A stretch of 64,000 nt of DNA, taken from assembly GCA_028023455.1 (NCBI GenBank), contig JAQFVV010012405.1, positions 13,048,031-13,112,030 of the forward strand, given 5' to 3'. A program made the translations under genes and the position numbers. Position 1 is the first letter of the stretch. Each line of letters starts with the position of its first letter. This DNA comes from Epiperipatus broadwayi. Taxonomy: Eukaryota > Onychophora > Udeonychophora > Euonychophora > Peripatidae. The notes beneath the pieces are model-generated. The model searched no databases. It saw nothing but the letters and a program-made list of their open reading frames with translations, and had not been told where the DNA came from. Below, in pieces: positions 35,419 to 48,748 of the stretch.

Positions 35419-38400
35419 GATGTGATGTCATGCACTATGGCTTTTCCTTTTTTGAAATCAAGAATCTCTTAGCCACGAAAAACCTGTCAGCCACCTTCCC
35501 TTTCCATTCCCCATTCTGTTTTTTCCATATTTTTCTCTATCCTGTTCCACCCCATTTCCACAACATTATCTTTGTCCACTCTATGATCTTTATATCTAGA
35601 TCCCCCTTATCTTTTTCCAAACCCAGCATAAAAATCAAGAACCCACTTTCTGTATAATCACTTTGTTTATATTTATTCTCCCACAACTTCATTATTCGTA
35701 CCCTTTCTACTTGTAAGCATTTACATTCAACTAATAGATGCCTAATATTTTTCATGCCTTTCTTACATAACTTGCAGACTAAATCACCCAATTTCTTCAT
35801 TTATGTGTATATTCCCTTGTTGCTAATGATCCTGTTTGAGCAGTAAACAGTAAATTACTTCCTTGCTATTATCATAAATTAACTTGCACCCAATATTCTG
35901 TGTACTTCTATATATATTTAAACTCTCTTTACTCTTCATACTAGTTTTCCATCTCTCAATTTTTTAATAATGCATATATTCTCCTATTCCATCTCTTGCC
36001 TTACTTCTATATATATTTAAATTCTCTTTATTCTTCATACTAGTTCTCCACCTCTCTATTTTTTATTAATGCATATATTCTTCTATTCCATTCATTGCCA
36101 CTATAACCCTCAACAATTCTCCTAACACAATCAACATAATCTTCATCCAAATCTTCTGCATACTGTACTACCTTTCTCACCCTTCTGGTTGCATGTCCTT
36201 TATTCATAACCCAATTAAATACTATTTTGGATATTCTCCTTTTTTCCATAAATTGCAATCTACTGAACATTTTCATTTTGCTTTTTGCATTTCTCATATA
36301 AAAACTTGACCATCCCATTTCTTCTTGAATTGCCTCCTTTGCTGTCCACAGGTCTGCATCTAATGCATGTCTTCCTACTTACCTTTTGTACTTTTTCTAA
36401 GTAATCTAATATCCCTTTACTAACACATAATGCATCATTCCCATATGTTGACTCTGCTACTGCCATCCCTTTTTTACAATTCTGACTACATCATATTTAT
36501 TATATGAAAACATTGTTAATTTCTTTATCAATTCTTTTATTTTCTTTGCTTCATTTATCAATTTTTCCTTCCACTCATTCAAGCAAATCCTCTGATTACT
36601 TAAGACAATTCCCAAGTAGTTATACCTATTCACCACATTTAACTTTATATCCCCTCAAAAAATTATTTCTATTCTCTTTCCCAGCATTTATCATTATTAA
36701 TTTTGATTTTTTTTCCCACTAAATTTAATCCCCATCTTTTAACCACCCTTGTGCATGTCTTCAGCATAACTTCCATATCTTTCCTACTTTCCGTGCACAA
36801 GAAAATATCATCAATAAATAAAATAAAAAAACTAATCAATAAATAAAAAAACTGATAATGTATTTACTCCCTTGCCACCTATTAATGGTATCTCTACTCC
36901 TCTTCCTAATATTTCTATTGCTCTCTCAATTTCTCTCGAATATAACAAAAACAAAATAGGTGATATAGGACATCCTTGCTGTAGTCTCACCCCACTTATA
37001 ACTTTAACTGATTCTATATTTCCTAATTGATATGCATAGTAATTATTTTTATACAATCTCTTAATAAGATCCACTAAAGCTCCATTCATTCCAAATTTAC
37101 TAAACTTACTCATAATCTATTTCTATTCACTCTATCATACGCTTTCTCTATATCTATAAAAAACATATATAACTGTCTACCTGTATTCCCCCTCATATCT
37201 ATAATTTGTGTGACTACAAATAAACTATCTCCTATACACTTATCTGATCGAAGGCCTCCTTGCATTTTTCCCACTATATTATTTTCTCCAATCCATTTTA
37301 ACACCCTTCCAGCCACCTTATATGCAAAAACTTGATTTAACATTGACATTACTACTATCAATCTATAGCTGTTTAACTTTATATGATCCTTACCCTTTCC
37401 TTTAAATAATAGCTTACTCTTATAATATTGCAGTTATCTGGAAATTCTATCCTCTGTGCCATGTTATTAAAACATTATAATAGATTTAATTTTGTTCTAT
37501 TTCCTAAATTCATCACCATCTCTACTGCCCATCCTTCTACTATTTAATTTCTTCCCAATTTCATTCAATTCATTTTCTGTACACCTAACATTTCCATTAA
37601 TAGATACTTTCAAGTATGTTATCACACTGTCCTTCATGTCTAATGTCTTTTCTATATCCATTTCATATTTATTTAAGATTGTCACATTCTTCTCTAGAGC
37701 TACTACACTCTTTTTCCTCATCATTTAGTAATACTACATTTCTTCTTTTTATATATTTCTACAAAATTTTACTCCCATCACTTCCATTTTTATTAATACT
37801 CTCCAATAATTTACTATTTAATTTTATTCTCTCTCTATAATTATCGATTTTTGCCAACTTTTTTTAAAAAATATTTTTCTCATTTACATCTTTTTCACCT
37901 TGTTTGTTTTAAATAGCACATATATATTCTCTGCATGCTTTTTTTCTCTCTTTTACATTTTTACTAATTCTCACTTTTCTATAACTTTTATTTTTCTGAA
38001 TATTCTCACCTTGCCACTTTTTCTACTTCACCACACCAGTCCTTATATTCACCCCCAACAAACTCTTCCATGATTTCTTCTACCTTTATTTTATATTCTT
38101 CTAACTTATTCTTATCATTCATTCTCCTGCCACTTCTTTCACTATCTTTTTACTTTTCTTTCTATTTTTCATCAAATTACTAACCATTTCTATTATAAAG
38201 AAATTATGATCACTATTATATACTCTCTCATCATTATCAAACACTTTAATTTTCCATACTTTATTCATTCCCTCTTTCTCTATTGTGTGAAATATATTAT
38301 TTGTAGACCATGAGTATTGTCCCTCATAAATATTTGATAAATTTTCAATGCTCAAATTCATTTTCTGACAAAAATTCTTTAAAAGCTGTTCATTCTTGTC

Positions 38401-39110
38401 ATCACATCCTCAATTTCTTCAATATGCTCATTCATATCCCCTAAAACCATTATTTTCTGCCCCCCTTTTTTTTGAAACTTTATATATCCTTAACTAGATA
38501 TTTTTATATGCTACTGTTCCATTCCATTATAGTTTGAGTATCTTCAGTGGCCATACACCCTATAGCCACCATCCATTCTTGTCTTCCTAATCTTATCTCA
38601 AACTACAAATGTTGTTGACACTTAACAGTATTTAAATATTTTTTGACATAACTCCTATTCTACCATCCCTTTTCTCTGTTTCTTTTCTATTTATGCTCTG
38701 CCATACCAAGTCTTCCATTGTAGATTCTCCTTCTTCTTTTAGATGAGTTTCCATTACTGCTTGTACCTCAAGATCTTCATTTTTAACAGCTTTGTTTAAT
38801 CCCAGTGCCTTTTCTGTTATCCTGCCACCTTGCATATTCAAATATCCAATTTTAACAATTTCTTCTTTTCTTACTACCCATTTATAAATTATTTTGACTC
38901 TTACTTCTCTATTATATTTGTAAGTAATTTGTTTACCATTAAATTTACAGACCCATTACCACTACATATCTAAATGTATATTTAAATCAGCTACCCCTTG
39001 TTTATTTCTTACATCCTGTCCATTCTTCTTCTTTTTTGATAATATTGCAATTGATTTATATTTTGCCCTGACCTCTGGTGGCATCAAAGAATTTGACTCT
39101 GTTAATTACA
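35419..39110 (-). pseudogene. LINE family L, nearly full-length dead copy (B2)
   Basis: Minus-strand order from the 5' side: a short upstream frame (about 39100-38980); an APE-type endonuclease with the N-terminal part including QAVMETHLKEEGESTMEDL (38841-38632) and the SDHNFFIIEM motif near 38200; and a central linker. The RT follows (37361-36832) with QGG/SDKCIGDSLFVVTQ, motif A FIDIEKAYDRVNRN, motif B LQQGCPISPILFLLYSREIE and motif C as F-x-D-D. A thumb-like region (36466-36040) comes next, then C-terminal C-x2-C-x8-H-x4-C (CKLCKKGMKNIRHLLVEC) near 35740, and WKWGG. Multiple stops and frameshifts are present. An internal ~100-bp duplication lies at 35902-36070. Domain order fits CR1/L2-like LINEs with an extra C-terminal Cys/His motif. 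The clade is inferred. Confidence 0.88.
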
Positions 39111-39414
39111 ATATTGAAGTTTTATAACTTATCCCACTCACTGATAATGAATCCTTCTATTTCAGTTTAAAAAGACAGAATTATTTGTACGTATGTTTAC
39201 TTAAAAGACCTCATTCTATTTTTATTACAAAGAAATTTTATTTATATACTAATAAAACTAAATATCAAGATTTTTCTAGCTTATATTTAAAATCTTCTTT
39301 GACATTTATATTCTATCCTACATCACTAAATTAGAGTCATTTATGTAAAAATTATTAATTAATTACTATATTCAAAGTGATTTAGATTGGCACAGTGATA
39401 AATGGATACAAAAT

Positions 39415-40848
39415 GCAGAGATGTGATGTGATGTACTTTGGCTCCTCCTTAAACGAAGTCAAGAATATCTGAGCAATTATGCCCAGATAAACCTGTTAGC
39501 CACTAATTCCCCATTCTAAGTTTTCCCATATTCTGCTCCATCCCATTTCCACAACATAATCTTTGTCAACTCTATAGCCTTAATATATAATTCCCCCTTA
39601 TCTTTTCCCAAACCCAGCATAAAAACCAATAATTCACTTTCTGTATAATCACTTTTTTCATATTTATTCGTCCATAACTTCATTATATGTACCCTTTCTG
39701 TTTTCAAACATTTACATTCGATTAACAAATGCCTAATATTTTTCATTCCTTCCTTACATAATTTACAAAATAAACCACCCGTATTTTTCCATTTATGTGT
39801 ATATTCTTTTGTAGCTAAAGATCCCCGTCGAGCCTTAAACAATAAACTACTTTCCTTACTATTGTCATATATTAACTCGCACCTATTATTCTGTTTATTT
39901 CTATACATATTTAAACTCTTTTTACTCTCCATACTATTTCTCCATCTTTCTAACTCCCTATTCTTTATTAATAAATCTTATTCTTTTATCCCATTTCTTA
40001 CTACTATAACACTCAACAATCCTCTTAACACAATCATCCCATCTTTTGTACAAATATACTGATATAAATTCTTTACCAAATCTTTTACATACTGCATCAC
40101 CTTTCTCACCCATCTTGTTACCTGACCTTTACTCATAACCTAATTAAATACTATTTTGGCTATTCTTTTATTATCCATAAACTGCAATCTACCAAACATT
40201 TTCATTTTAATTTTTGCATCTCTCATATGAAAACTTGACCATCCCATTTCTCCTTGAATTGCCTCCTTTACCGTCCATACATCTACATCCAATGCATGTT
40301 TTCCTACTTCCCTTTGAACTTTTTCTAAATAATATAATACCCCTTTACTAACACATAATGCATCATTACCATATGTTAACCCTGCTACTGCAACTCCCAT
40401 ATAATTCTAGCTACATCATATTTATTATATGAAAACAATGTTAATTTTTTTATCAATCCCTTTCTTTTTTTTTTTGCTTCATTTATCAATTTTTTCTCCC
40501 ATTCATCCAAATAAATTTTTTTTGATTACTTAAAATAATCCCCAAATAACTATATCTATTCACCACACTTTATTTAATATCTCCCAATAAAAATTCTACA
40601 TCTTCTCTTTCTCCAGTATTAACCATCATTATATTTGATTTTTCTTCACTAAATTTAATCCCCATTTCTTTACCCACCCTTGTACATGTCGTCAGCATAA
40701 CTTCCATATCTTCTCTTCTTTTTGCACACAAAAAAATATCATCCACAAATAAAAGACCCGACAAGATATATACTCCCTTACCACCTATTAACGGTATCTC
40801 TATCCCCTTCCTAAGCTTTCTATTGCTCTTTCCATTTCACTTAAATAT
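39415..40848 (-). pseudogene. LINE family L, 5'-truncated copy C
   Basis: It contains the 3' tail (GATGTGATGTGATG), a well-kept C-terminal region (39932-39516) with LFKARRGSLATKEYTHKWKN and CKLCKEGMKNIRHLLIEC, the preceding GEMGWSSFHMRDAK block (about 40250) and RT motif C as LFVDDIFLC (40764-40738). It ends before motif B, at a junction where copy D's tail begins. Several stops are present. This copy gives the clearest C-terminal sequence of the family. Confidence 0.87.
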
Positions 40849-42389
40849 ATGTGATGTGATGTGATGATGTGATGTGATGTATTGTGACTTATCCTTAAAT
40901 AAAGTCAAGAATATCTCAGCAATTATGCCCAGGTAAGCCTGTTAGCCACTTTATGTTCCATTCCCCACTCTAAATTTTCCCATATTCTGCTCCATCCCAT
41001 TTCCACAACATAATCTTCATCAACTCTATAACCTTTATATTTAAATCCTCTTTATCTTTTCCCAAACCCAGCATAAAAACCAATAATTCACTTTCTGTAT
41101 AATCACTTTTTTCATATTTATTCTTCCATAACTTTATTATATGTACCTTTTCTGTTTTCAAGCATTTATATTCAATTAACAAATGCCTAATATTTTCTAT
41201 TAATTCCTTACATAATTTACAAAATAAATCACCCATTTTTTTCCATTTATATGTATATTTTCTTGTAGCTAAAGATCTCATTCGAGTCTTAAATAATAAA
41301 CTACTTTCCTTACTATTATCATATATTAACTCACACCTAATAATCTGTTTATTTCTATATATATTTAAACTCTTTTTACCTCCATACTATTTCTCCATCT
41401 CTCTAACTCCCTATGCCTTATTAATAAATCTATTCTTTTATCCCATTCCTTACTACTATAACCCTCAACAATCTTCTTAACACAATCATCCCACCTTTTG
41501 TACAAATATACTGATATAAATTCTTTATCCAAATCTTTTGTATACCGCATTACCTTTCTCACTCATCTTGTTATCTGCCCTTTACTCATAACCCAATTAA
41601 ATACTATTTTAGCTATTCTTTTATTATCCATAAACTGCAATCTACAAAAAAATTTCATTTTACTTTTTGCATCTCTCATATGAAAACTTGCCCATTCCAT
41701 TTCTCCTTGAATTGCCTCTCTTGCTGTCCATACATCTGAATCCAATGCATGTCTTCCTACTTCCCTTTGAACTTTTTCTAAGTAATTTAATACTGCTTTA
41801 CTAACATATAATGCATCATTACCATATGTTAACCCTGCTACTGCAACTCATTTCCATATAATTCTAACTACATCATATTTATTATATGAAAACACTGTTA
41901 ATTTCTTTATCAATCCCTTTCTTTTCTTTGCTTCATTTATCATTTTTTTCTCCCATTCATCCATATCATTTTTCTGATTACTTAAAATAATTCCCAAATA
42001 ACTATATCTATTCACCACACTTAACTTAATATCTCCCAATAAAAATTCTACATCTTCTCTTTCCCCAGTAATATCCATCATTATATTTGATATTTTTCAC
42101 TAAATTTAATCCCCATCTCTTTACCAACCCTTGCACATGTCCTCAATATAACTTCCATATCTTCTCTTCTTTCTGCACACAAAAATATATCATCCTCAAA
42201 AAAAAGACCTGACAAAATATATACTCCCTTACTACCTATTAACGGTATCTATATCACTCTTCCTAATCTTTCTATTGCTCTTTCCATTGCACTCAAATAC
42301 AACACAAACAAAATAGGTGACATACGGCATCTTTGCCTTAGCCCACCCCATTTTTAACTTTAACTGATTCTATATTCCCTAATTGATAT
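40849..42389 (-). pseudogene. LINE family L copy D, 3' half of a split element
   Basis: From the 3' tail (GATGTGATGATGTGATGTG at 40854) the minus strand carries the C-terminal Cys/His region (41281-40970), the thumb-like region (41745-41365), the VEFLLGDIKLSVVNRYSYLG block (42081-41960) and the start of RT motif B near 42320. Similarity to copy B2 stops at CTAATTGATAT (42389). It resumes about ten bases further along the family sequence at 43825, so this and copy E look like one element split by an insertion. Confidence 0.83.
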
Positions 42390-43824
42390 ATATTGTAATG
42401 TCCACTAACTATTAGGGTTTTTTACTAGTTAACTACTAGTACTCAGTGACCAAATTACATCCTATCTATTAAATTTGTTTTGTCAGACAATTCAGTAAGA
42501 TTTACTGGACACAATTATTTTTCCTGGTCACACAACACCCTTTTAACTAATGTAATTACTAAAATAATGGGATCAAGTAAGCCAGCTTTTAATTTATTTG
42601 AAAGGTGCCAGGATTCTGTATCAGAATCCAATATCAGAATCCATTGGCTAAATCCCTTTTATTTATTTAGTTATGATGAAATTATTTGGAAACTCCGGAG
42701 GATTGAGTTTCAGTACAGCATTGGCAAAGGTAAATTATATTTTCAAATTGTAATAATTAACATTAATAAATTTATTAATAATCATTAACAACGTACAATG
42801 AATATTTGGTATTAGAAATATTTTTATTCTAACAAATTAAAAATATAAAATAAAAAACACATTATGAATTAATTAATTGGAAAGATGACACATACACTAA
42901 TCCAGATATTAATCAATTAATAAAAAATCAGTTAATGTTCTTAGGTACACAAGAGTCTCTTGATAATAGAATTTGAAGTCTTTATCAGAATCATTTAAAC
43001 TTATTTTAAGAATTGTTTGCAAACTTTGTCATAATCGGAAAAAGTTACTCTTAATTTACCGGTAAGTTGGTGTAGGTTTTTGGGATCCCGAGCTCATAAG
43101 AATTTCCATTGGTCTCTCCTGCCAGCATCTTCCATTATTGTTCTGCTCTATAGCTGGAGAAAATGCACAGTTGTAGTGATCCTTTCATTGGAAAAAGCGG
43201 TCTTCACAAGGCCCGTTTCCATGCTTGTGTGACAGCTTTGGTACAGCAAGTGGCATACCTGTGCAGAACTATATTACTGCCACAGGTTATGCTCACGGAA
43301 ACCTCCAACTTTCAGACACATAACTAGAAAGTAAAGAGAAGACCTAGATCGAGGTTGTCCTCCTCTTTTTATACCTTGATCCTGTTTTTGAAACTTCTGC
43401 ACATCCTTTTGTTCTTTTATCAACATATAAGATAATAATCTTGTATACTTTCTCTCTAAGCATAATTCTGCCATCTTTAATTACCTAAAAGATTTTTCTA
43501 ATTGTAATCCTTTTTACTTTTGAAATTCTTTTAATTTTCTAATTGTAATCTTTTTATTTTTGGAATTCTTTTAATTTACCTGGATCAGTAATCTGCATGT
43601 CATTTATTCTTTCCAATTTTAACTTTTGTTTTAATTACATAAAAACAAATACAATGACGATTTTAACTTTCATTGTACGTTTTGAAAAAAATAAATTATA
43701 CTAATCAGAAAAAATCTAAAAATGTTTTTCTTTTAAGAGATGCTAAATTTACTCTTTTTTCCTTAGCTTTTAAATATCTTACCAGATGTCAATATATTTG
43801 TATCGTATAAACAAATGATACAAT
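42390..43824. mobile_element. 1.43-kb segment interrupting LINE copy D/E
   Basis: The flanking LINE sequences are collinear across this segment, so it was apparently inserted after the LINE. Its two ends share a short inverted match (ATATTGTAAT at the left; ATATTGTAT on the opposite strand at the right), with TATA-like bases at both junctions. It holds an exon-like plus-strand frame (42487-42729) and a less AT-rich block (43060-43480) with a 66-codon minus frame. No transposase or RT was seen. It could be a non-autonomous transposon that captured host sequence. Confidence 0.5.
42487..42729 (+). CDS. Candidate internal exon, unknown protein
   Basis: A 243-bp open segment with acceptor TTTGTTTTGTCAG (to 42486) and donor GCAAAG|GTAAAT (42729/42730). 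It encodes NSVRFTGHNYFSWSHNTLLT, then MGSSKPAFNLFERCQD, and ends WKLRRIEFQYSIGK. It is rich in Trp, aromatics, Arg and Cys and unlike chance AT frames. It enters after one base of a codon and leaves with one base (phase 1 both sides), compatible with candidates at 30702 (upstream) and 63348 (downstream, giving Gly at the junction). It lies inside the segment that splits a LINE, which argues that it is captured or coincidental. No family was recognised. Confidence 0.35.
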
Positions 43825-45225
43825 ATAATAATTATTTTCATATAATTTCTTAATAATATCTATTAAAGCTTCATCCATTCCCAAATTTGCTAAACTTATC
43901 CATAATCTATTTCTATCTACTCTATCATATGCCTTCTCTATATCTATAAAACTCATATATAACTGTTTACCTAAATTCCTACTCATATCCATAAGTTGTG
44001 TAACTACAAATAAACTATCTCCTATACACCTATCTAATCTAAAACCTCCTTGCATGTCCCCCACTACGTTATTCCCTTTCATCCATTTTACAACTCTTCT
44101 AGCCACCATATACCAGAAAACTTTATATGAAATTGATGTTACCACTATCGGTCTATAATTATTCAACTTTCTATGATCCTTACCCTTTCCTTTAAATAAT
44201 AATCTTACTCTTGTATTACTCCAACTAATTGGGAAAACTATTCTGTGCCATTTTATTAAAACAGGATAACTTTACTTTTGCCCTATATCCTAAATTCATT
44301 ACCATCTCTGCTGCCCATTCATCTAAACCTCTTGCCTTTCCATTTTTCAATTTCTTCTCTACCTCATTCAGTTCATTATTCCCATTACTATATGCTTTCA
44401 TGTTTTCTTTCATTCTACCATTCACATCTAACATCTTTTCTATATTCATTACATATCTATTTAAAATTATCTCTAAATCTTCTCTAGAGCTACACTCTAT
44501 TCCCTCATCATCTAGTATCTCTCTCCCCCTACATTCCTCCTTTTAATATAATTCCACATTTTTTACTCCTATCTCTTCCACTTTTATTAATATCCTGCAA
44601 CCATGTAGTATTCAATTTCATTCTCTCTCTATAATTATCTATTTTAGCTAACTTCTTCTTTTCTAAGTACTTTTCCCATTTAGCATTAATATCTTTTTCA
44701 CTTTCCTTATTCTTAATAGCATACTTATATTCTCTACATGCTTCTTTCTGCCTCTTTTACACTTTTACTAATTCTCATTTTTTATTACTTTTATTTTTCT
44801 GAATATTCTCACTAAAACTCTATTTGCCACTTTTTCTTCTTCTTTACACAAATCCTTATACTCATCCCCAACCCACTCTTCCATGATTTTTTCAACTTGT
44901 ATTTTATACTCTTCCAACTTATTCTTATCATTCACTCTCCATCCACACCTTTCACTATTATTTTTACTTTTATTTCTATTCTCCATCACATTACTAATCA
45001 TTTCAATTACAATGAAGTTATGATCACTAGTGCATACTTTTTATTCATTATCAAACACCTTAATTTTTCTTATTTTATTTATTCCCTTTTTCTCTACCAA
45101 TACATAATCTATTGTATGAAATATATTATTTCTAGACCATGTGTATTGTCCCTCATAAATATTTAATAAATTTCCAATACTCAAATTCACTTTCTGACAA
45201 AATTTCTTCAAAAGCGGTCCATTTT
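43825..45225 (-). pseudogene. LINE family L copy E, 5' half of the split element
   Basis: The minus strand continues where copy D stops. RT motifs are well kept at 44166-43850: NNYRPIVVTSISYKVFWYMV, GGFRLDRCIGDSLFVVTQ, motif A SFIDIEKAYDRVDRNRLW. The linker (44449-44225) contains KKLKNGKARGLDEWAAEM and the post-endonuclease region (45001-44768) follows. Motif B and everything 3' lie in copy D. The endonuclease N-terminus is missing because the copy ends against a family M fragment at about 45225. Confidence 0.83.
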
Positions 45226-45425
45226 AATGCAGTAGAGCAACCTGGAGGCAAAAAGATTTATGAATAAAATCTCTATCTAGTGCCTACTCATCCAATATTC
45301 CCAGACGGGTTTCATCAGTGAGGATATAATATGCAATTAAATTTCAGACTAATTTTTAGCTACTAGTTTTCACTAATAAGAAGCATTGAATTGCACCTAT
45401 CCACCTAACAACCATCTTAACTTTT
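45226..45425. mobile_element. Family M fragment at the LINE 5' boundary
   Basis: It contains the family M arm sequence (ATCTCTATCTAGTGCCTACT) and the GTTTCATCAGTGAGGA block, followed by a degraded second arm. Terminal tails and TSDs were not found. Confidence 0.6.
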
Positions 45426-45601
45426 TTTAACCTATTCAAGTTAATGACCTGAAAATATTTTAAATGCTCATTATTAATGAAAGTTTTATTTCAGATCATA
45501 GCTGGCAAAAATAAAAACAGAATAATCACTACATTCTGAAAATTTTAAAATATATATATTTATAATGGAATTTATTTTGTTGCCATTGAATCTGTAAGTA
45601 T

Positions 45602-46011
45602 ACAACTTTAAACATCATGTGATCACAATTTCTTATGCTTGCTCATAACTGTCATTAAAACAGGCTAAACTAGTGCCACTCAGTGCAAGCCAGAATAATC
45701 AATGTATGCCAGAAGGTTTGTGCATAAAATCTCTATCTAGTGCGTACTCATCCAATATCCCCAGACTAGTTTTTAGCTTGTGGCTTTCATCAGTGAGGAG
45801 CCTTGGATCCTAAGATCTAGGTGCAGGGCTCTTAGATCCGAGACTCCTCACTGATGAAAGTCATAAGCTAGAAACTAATCTGGGGATATTGAATGAGTAG
45901 GCACTAAATAAAGATTTTATGCAGAAGACTTTTGGCATCCATTGATTACTCTGGCTTGCACTGAGTGTCACTACTGTATGAAGAGTTTTTTCTTTTTTTA
46001 AAACAACTTTA
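45602..46011 (-). mobile_element. Foldback element family M, copy M4 (reverse), 9-bp TSD
   Basis: The direct repeat ACAACTTTA is at 45602-45610 and 46003-46011. Here the unpaired tail (AACATCATGTGATCACAATT and on, ~40 bp) lies on the left, and the right arm runs straight into the TSD, so the element is inserted in the opposite orientation to M1-M3. The arms contain AGTGCCACTCAGTGCAAGCC and its complement. A GGATCCTAAGATC centre joins the arms. Confidence 0.82.
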
Positions 46012-46014
46012 GTG

Positions 46015-47210
46015 ACAATTTTATATTTTAGATTAAATATATCATTGCTATTAACTAAATTTATTAAAGTATATCTGAGATAATACTAATACAACTACTA
46101 GCTTAATAAATACTTATTATTATTAAAATAGTTATATTTATCTAAAAGAAGACAAATTGTTAAGATTATACATGTAGACTAACCTATAACAAAATGCAAT
46201 GAATAAATAAAGAATAGTGATAACGATTGAGAAAATTTGATAAATTGAGCCAATTGATGAGGATGTTTTAGTATAAAGACATCTTCAGAATCACTTTTTC
46301 CGATGTCTTCAATCATTTGTTTGAACGAGTATAATATTTATCGGAATATCTTAAATATATATATTTAATGGAGTCTATCCCTCTCTCTATATATATATTA
46401 CTTTTTATGTGTATGCTGGGATTTCTATTTATTTATTAAATACTCTAGGAAATGACTTGTAAAAAATTGATTTTTTTTTCTTTTGCCTGTGTAACATTAG
46501 GAGAAATATTAAGAAAGACCGTAATTAGTTTTTATTTTATTTTCATTATAAAAGAAAATTGAAATATCATCTACATAACCTATTGATTTACTGAGAGATT
46601 AGTAATACATATAATGAAACCTTTTAATTTATTTTGTAAGAGAAATGAACGGATCAATATAAATAATAAAAAGATTTGAACTAAAGAATTACATATCTAA
46701 TGAAAGAATTTACTTTCAAAATGATGCATTAATTTTTGTAGATGATTTTGTTTAAAATAATATTTTCGTTGCATTAAATGCTTAATTGTTTATTCGCAAT
46801 TTTTTTTTAAAAAGTACTTTTAAAATGACTTAATAAGCTAGTTGTCAGTTTGTTAACTTTTAAAATTAAAGTTAGATCTACAAAGAAAAATTAATAATTA
46901 CTTTAAAAACTCAATAATTACATATATATGAAATGAGTTTTTTTCATCCAACCTTTAAATTCAAACTCTACCCTTTGCCAGATCGAGCATCAATCTAAGA
47001 ATCTTTTTAGTCAATAGCTAAACCATATAGTCCTTTTAATATTGCAATTTACAGACAAATAAATGTAATTGATAACTAGATATTTAATGTTATCAATGTA
47101 ATTTCACTTTCAAACACAAACTAAATTTTTGATCATTTTAAAAATTAATTTGTAAATAAGTTGGAATTTATCTCAAAGCAAATATGTAATAAAAGCATTT
47201 TAAATGATAT
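46015..47210. other. AT-rich stretch, no gene seen
   Basis: Nothing beyond AT-rich sequence and a short TA tract near 46390 was seen. Confidence 0.5.
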
Positions 47211-47214
47211 GGGT

Positions 47215-47681
47215 TCATTAAAAATTAACGGAGGCAAAACTCACCATACATTAGTGCCACCCAGTGCAAGCCAGAGTAATCAATGAAAGCAAGAAAGTCT
47301 TTGCATAAAATCCCTATCTAGTGCCTACCCATCCGATATTCCTAGACTAGTTTCTATCTTGGATTAAAAACATTATTATGTTTCATTTTGGAGTCATAGC
47401 TTTATAGTTAAAAGGTAGTTCCCAGAGGGTGCGGCCCTAAGATCTAGGGGCAGTCCTCTTATATCTAAGGCTCTGCACTGATGAAGGCCACAAGCTATAA
47501 ACTAATCTAGGGATGTTGGATGAGTAGGCACTAGTTAGGGATTTTATGCACAAATCTTTTTGCATCCATTGATTACACTGGCTTATGCTGGGTGGCACTA
47601 ATGTATGGAAAATTTTGCCTCTATCATAACATCTTGTGTAAGCATAGAGAATGGAGATCATGTGATGATCATTAAAAATTA
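47215..47681 (+). mobile_element. Foldback element family M, copy M3, 13-bp TSD
   Basis: The direct repeat TCATTAAAAATTA is at 47215-47227 and 47669-47681. The left arm starts ACGGAGGCAAAACTCACC directly after the TSD. The right arm ends near 47622 and is followed by the unpaired tail (TTGTGTAAGCATAGAGAATGG to CATGTGATGA). The centre carries extra unique sequence (about 47360-47440) compared with M2. Confidence 0.85.
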
Positions 47682-48507
47682 TTGTCATAGCCTTAAATTT
47701 TAGACGCTTGAATAAAGTTAAAAAATGGGACCTATAACAAACTACTGATGATGATCAAGTATTATAATTTGGTTATAATATTTTATTCCAAGATAATTCA
47801 ATCAGCTTTTATGAAGAGAATTAAACACACATAAATACATGTAAACATATTAATAAATAATCAAAGATTAGTTGTTTACTCTTATCATCATATATGTTTA
47901 AACAACAGAAGTGACAGGCTGGACTTTGATCCACTTAATTCTCAAGTCTGTTACCCTATTACTATTGACTTTTTTTTCATGTTGGTCATTATTGTGTAAA
48001 TGACATTTTCTAAACTTCCTAGCAATTGGATATTTGGTTTAATATATATATACAATGCTATAACAAATATAGTAATAAATAATCATAACTATATATTAAT
48101 TAAAATGGAAGTAAGCTACTGGGTTATATAAACATCAACAAACTATGGTGCGGGTATATCTTTTAGATCTGTTTTCATATAAGCTTAATTTATCGCTATA
48201 GTTTTAAATAAGAGGTTGAGTGCTGACTATTATTTTAATTTATGTGCAGAATAAATAGTCTGAAAGCACTATTCTATATTCAGAAGATCAAAGCAGATCC
48301 CCAGCTTTTAACAATCTCTAAATATTAAATATAAAATCAGTTTAATAATATAATAAAATAAAAATAAATGAATTATTAGATTAAATATTACAATGATTTG
48401 AGCACTTAAAATGCTACTCTGAACCTTCAATTCTCAAACCATAACTTCAATACACTGCTATCTCACATGATAATACATTTAGTTAAATTCTTTTTAGATG
48501 TTTTAAC

Positions 48508-48748
<241 letters not shown>

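Noticed and set aside
43080-43092. GGGATCCCGAGCTC, which looks like a cloning-site string
   Set aside because: Flanks match no vector I recognise, and the stretch is too short to call contamination.
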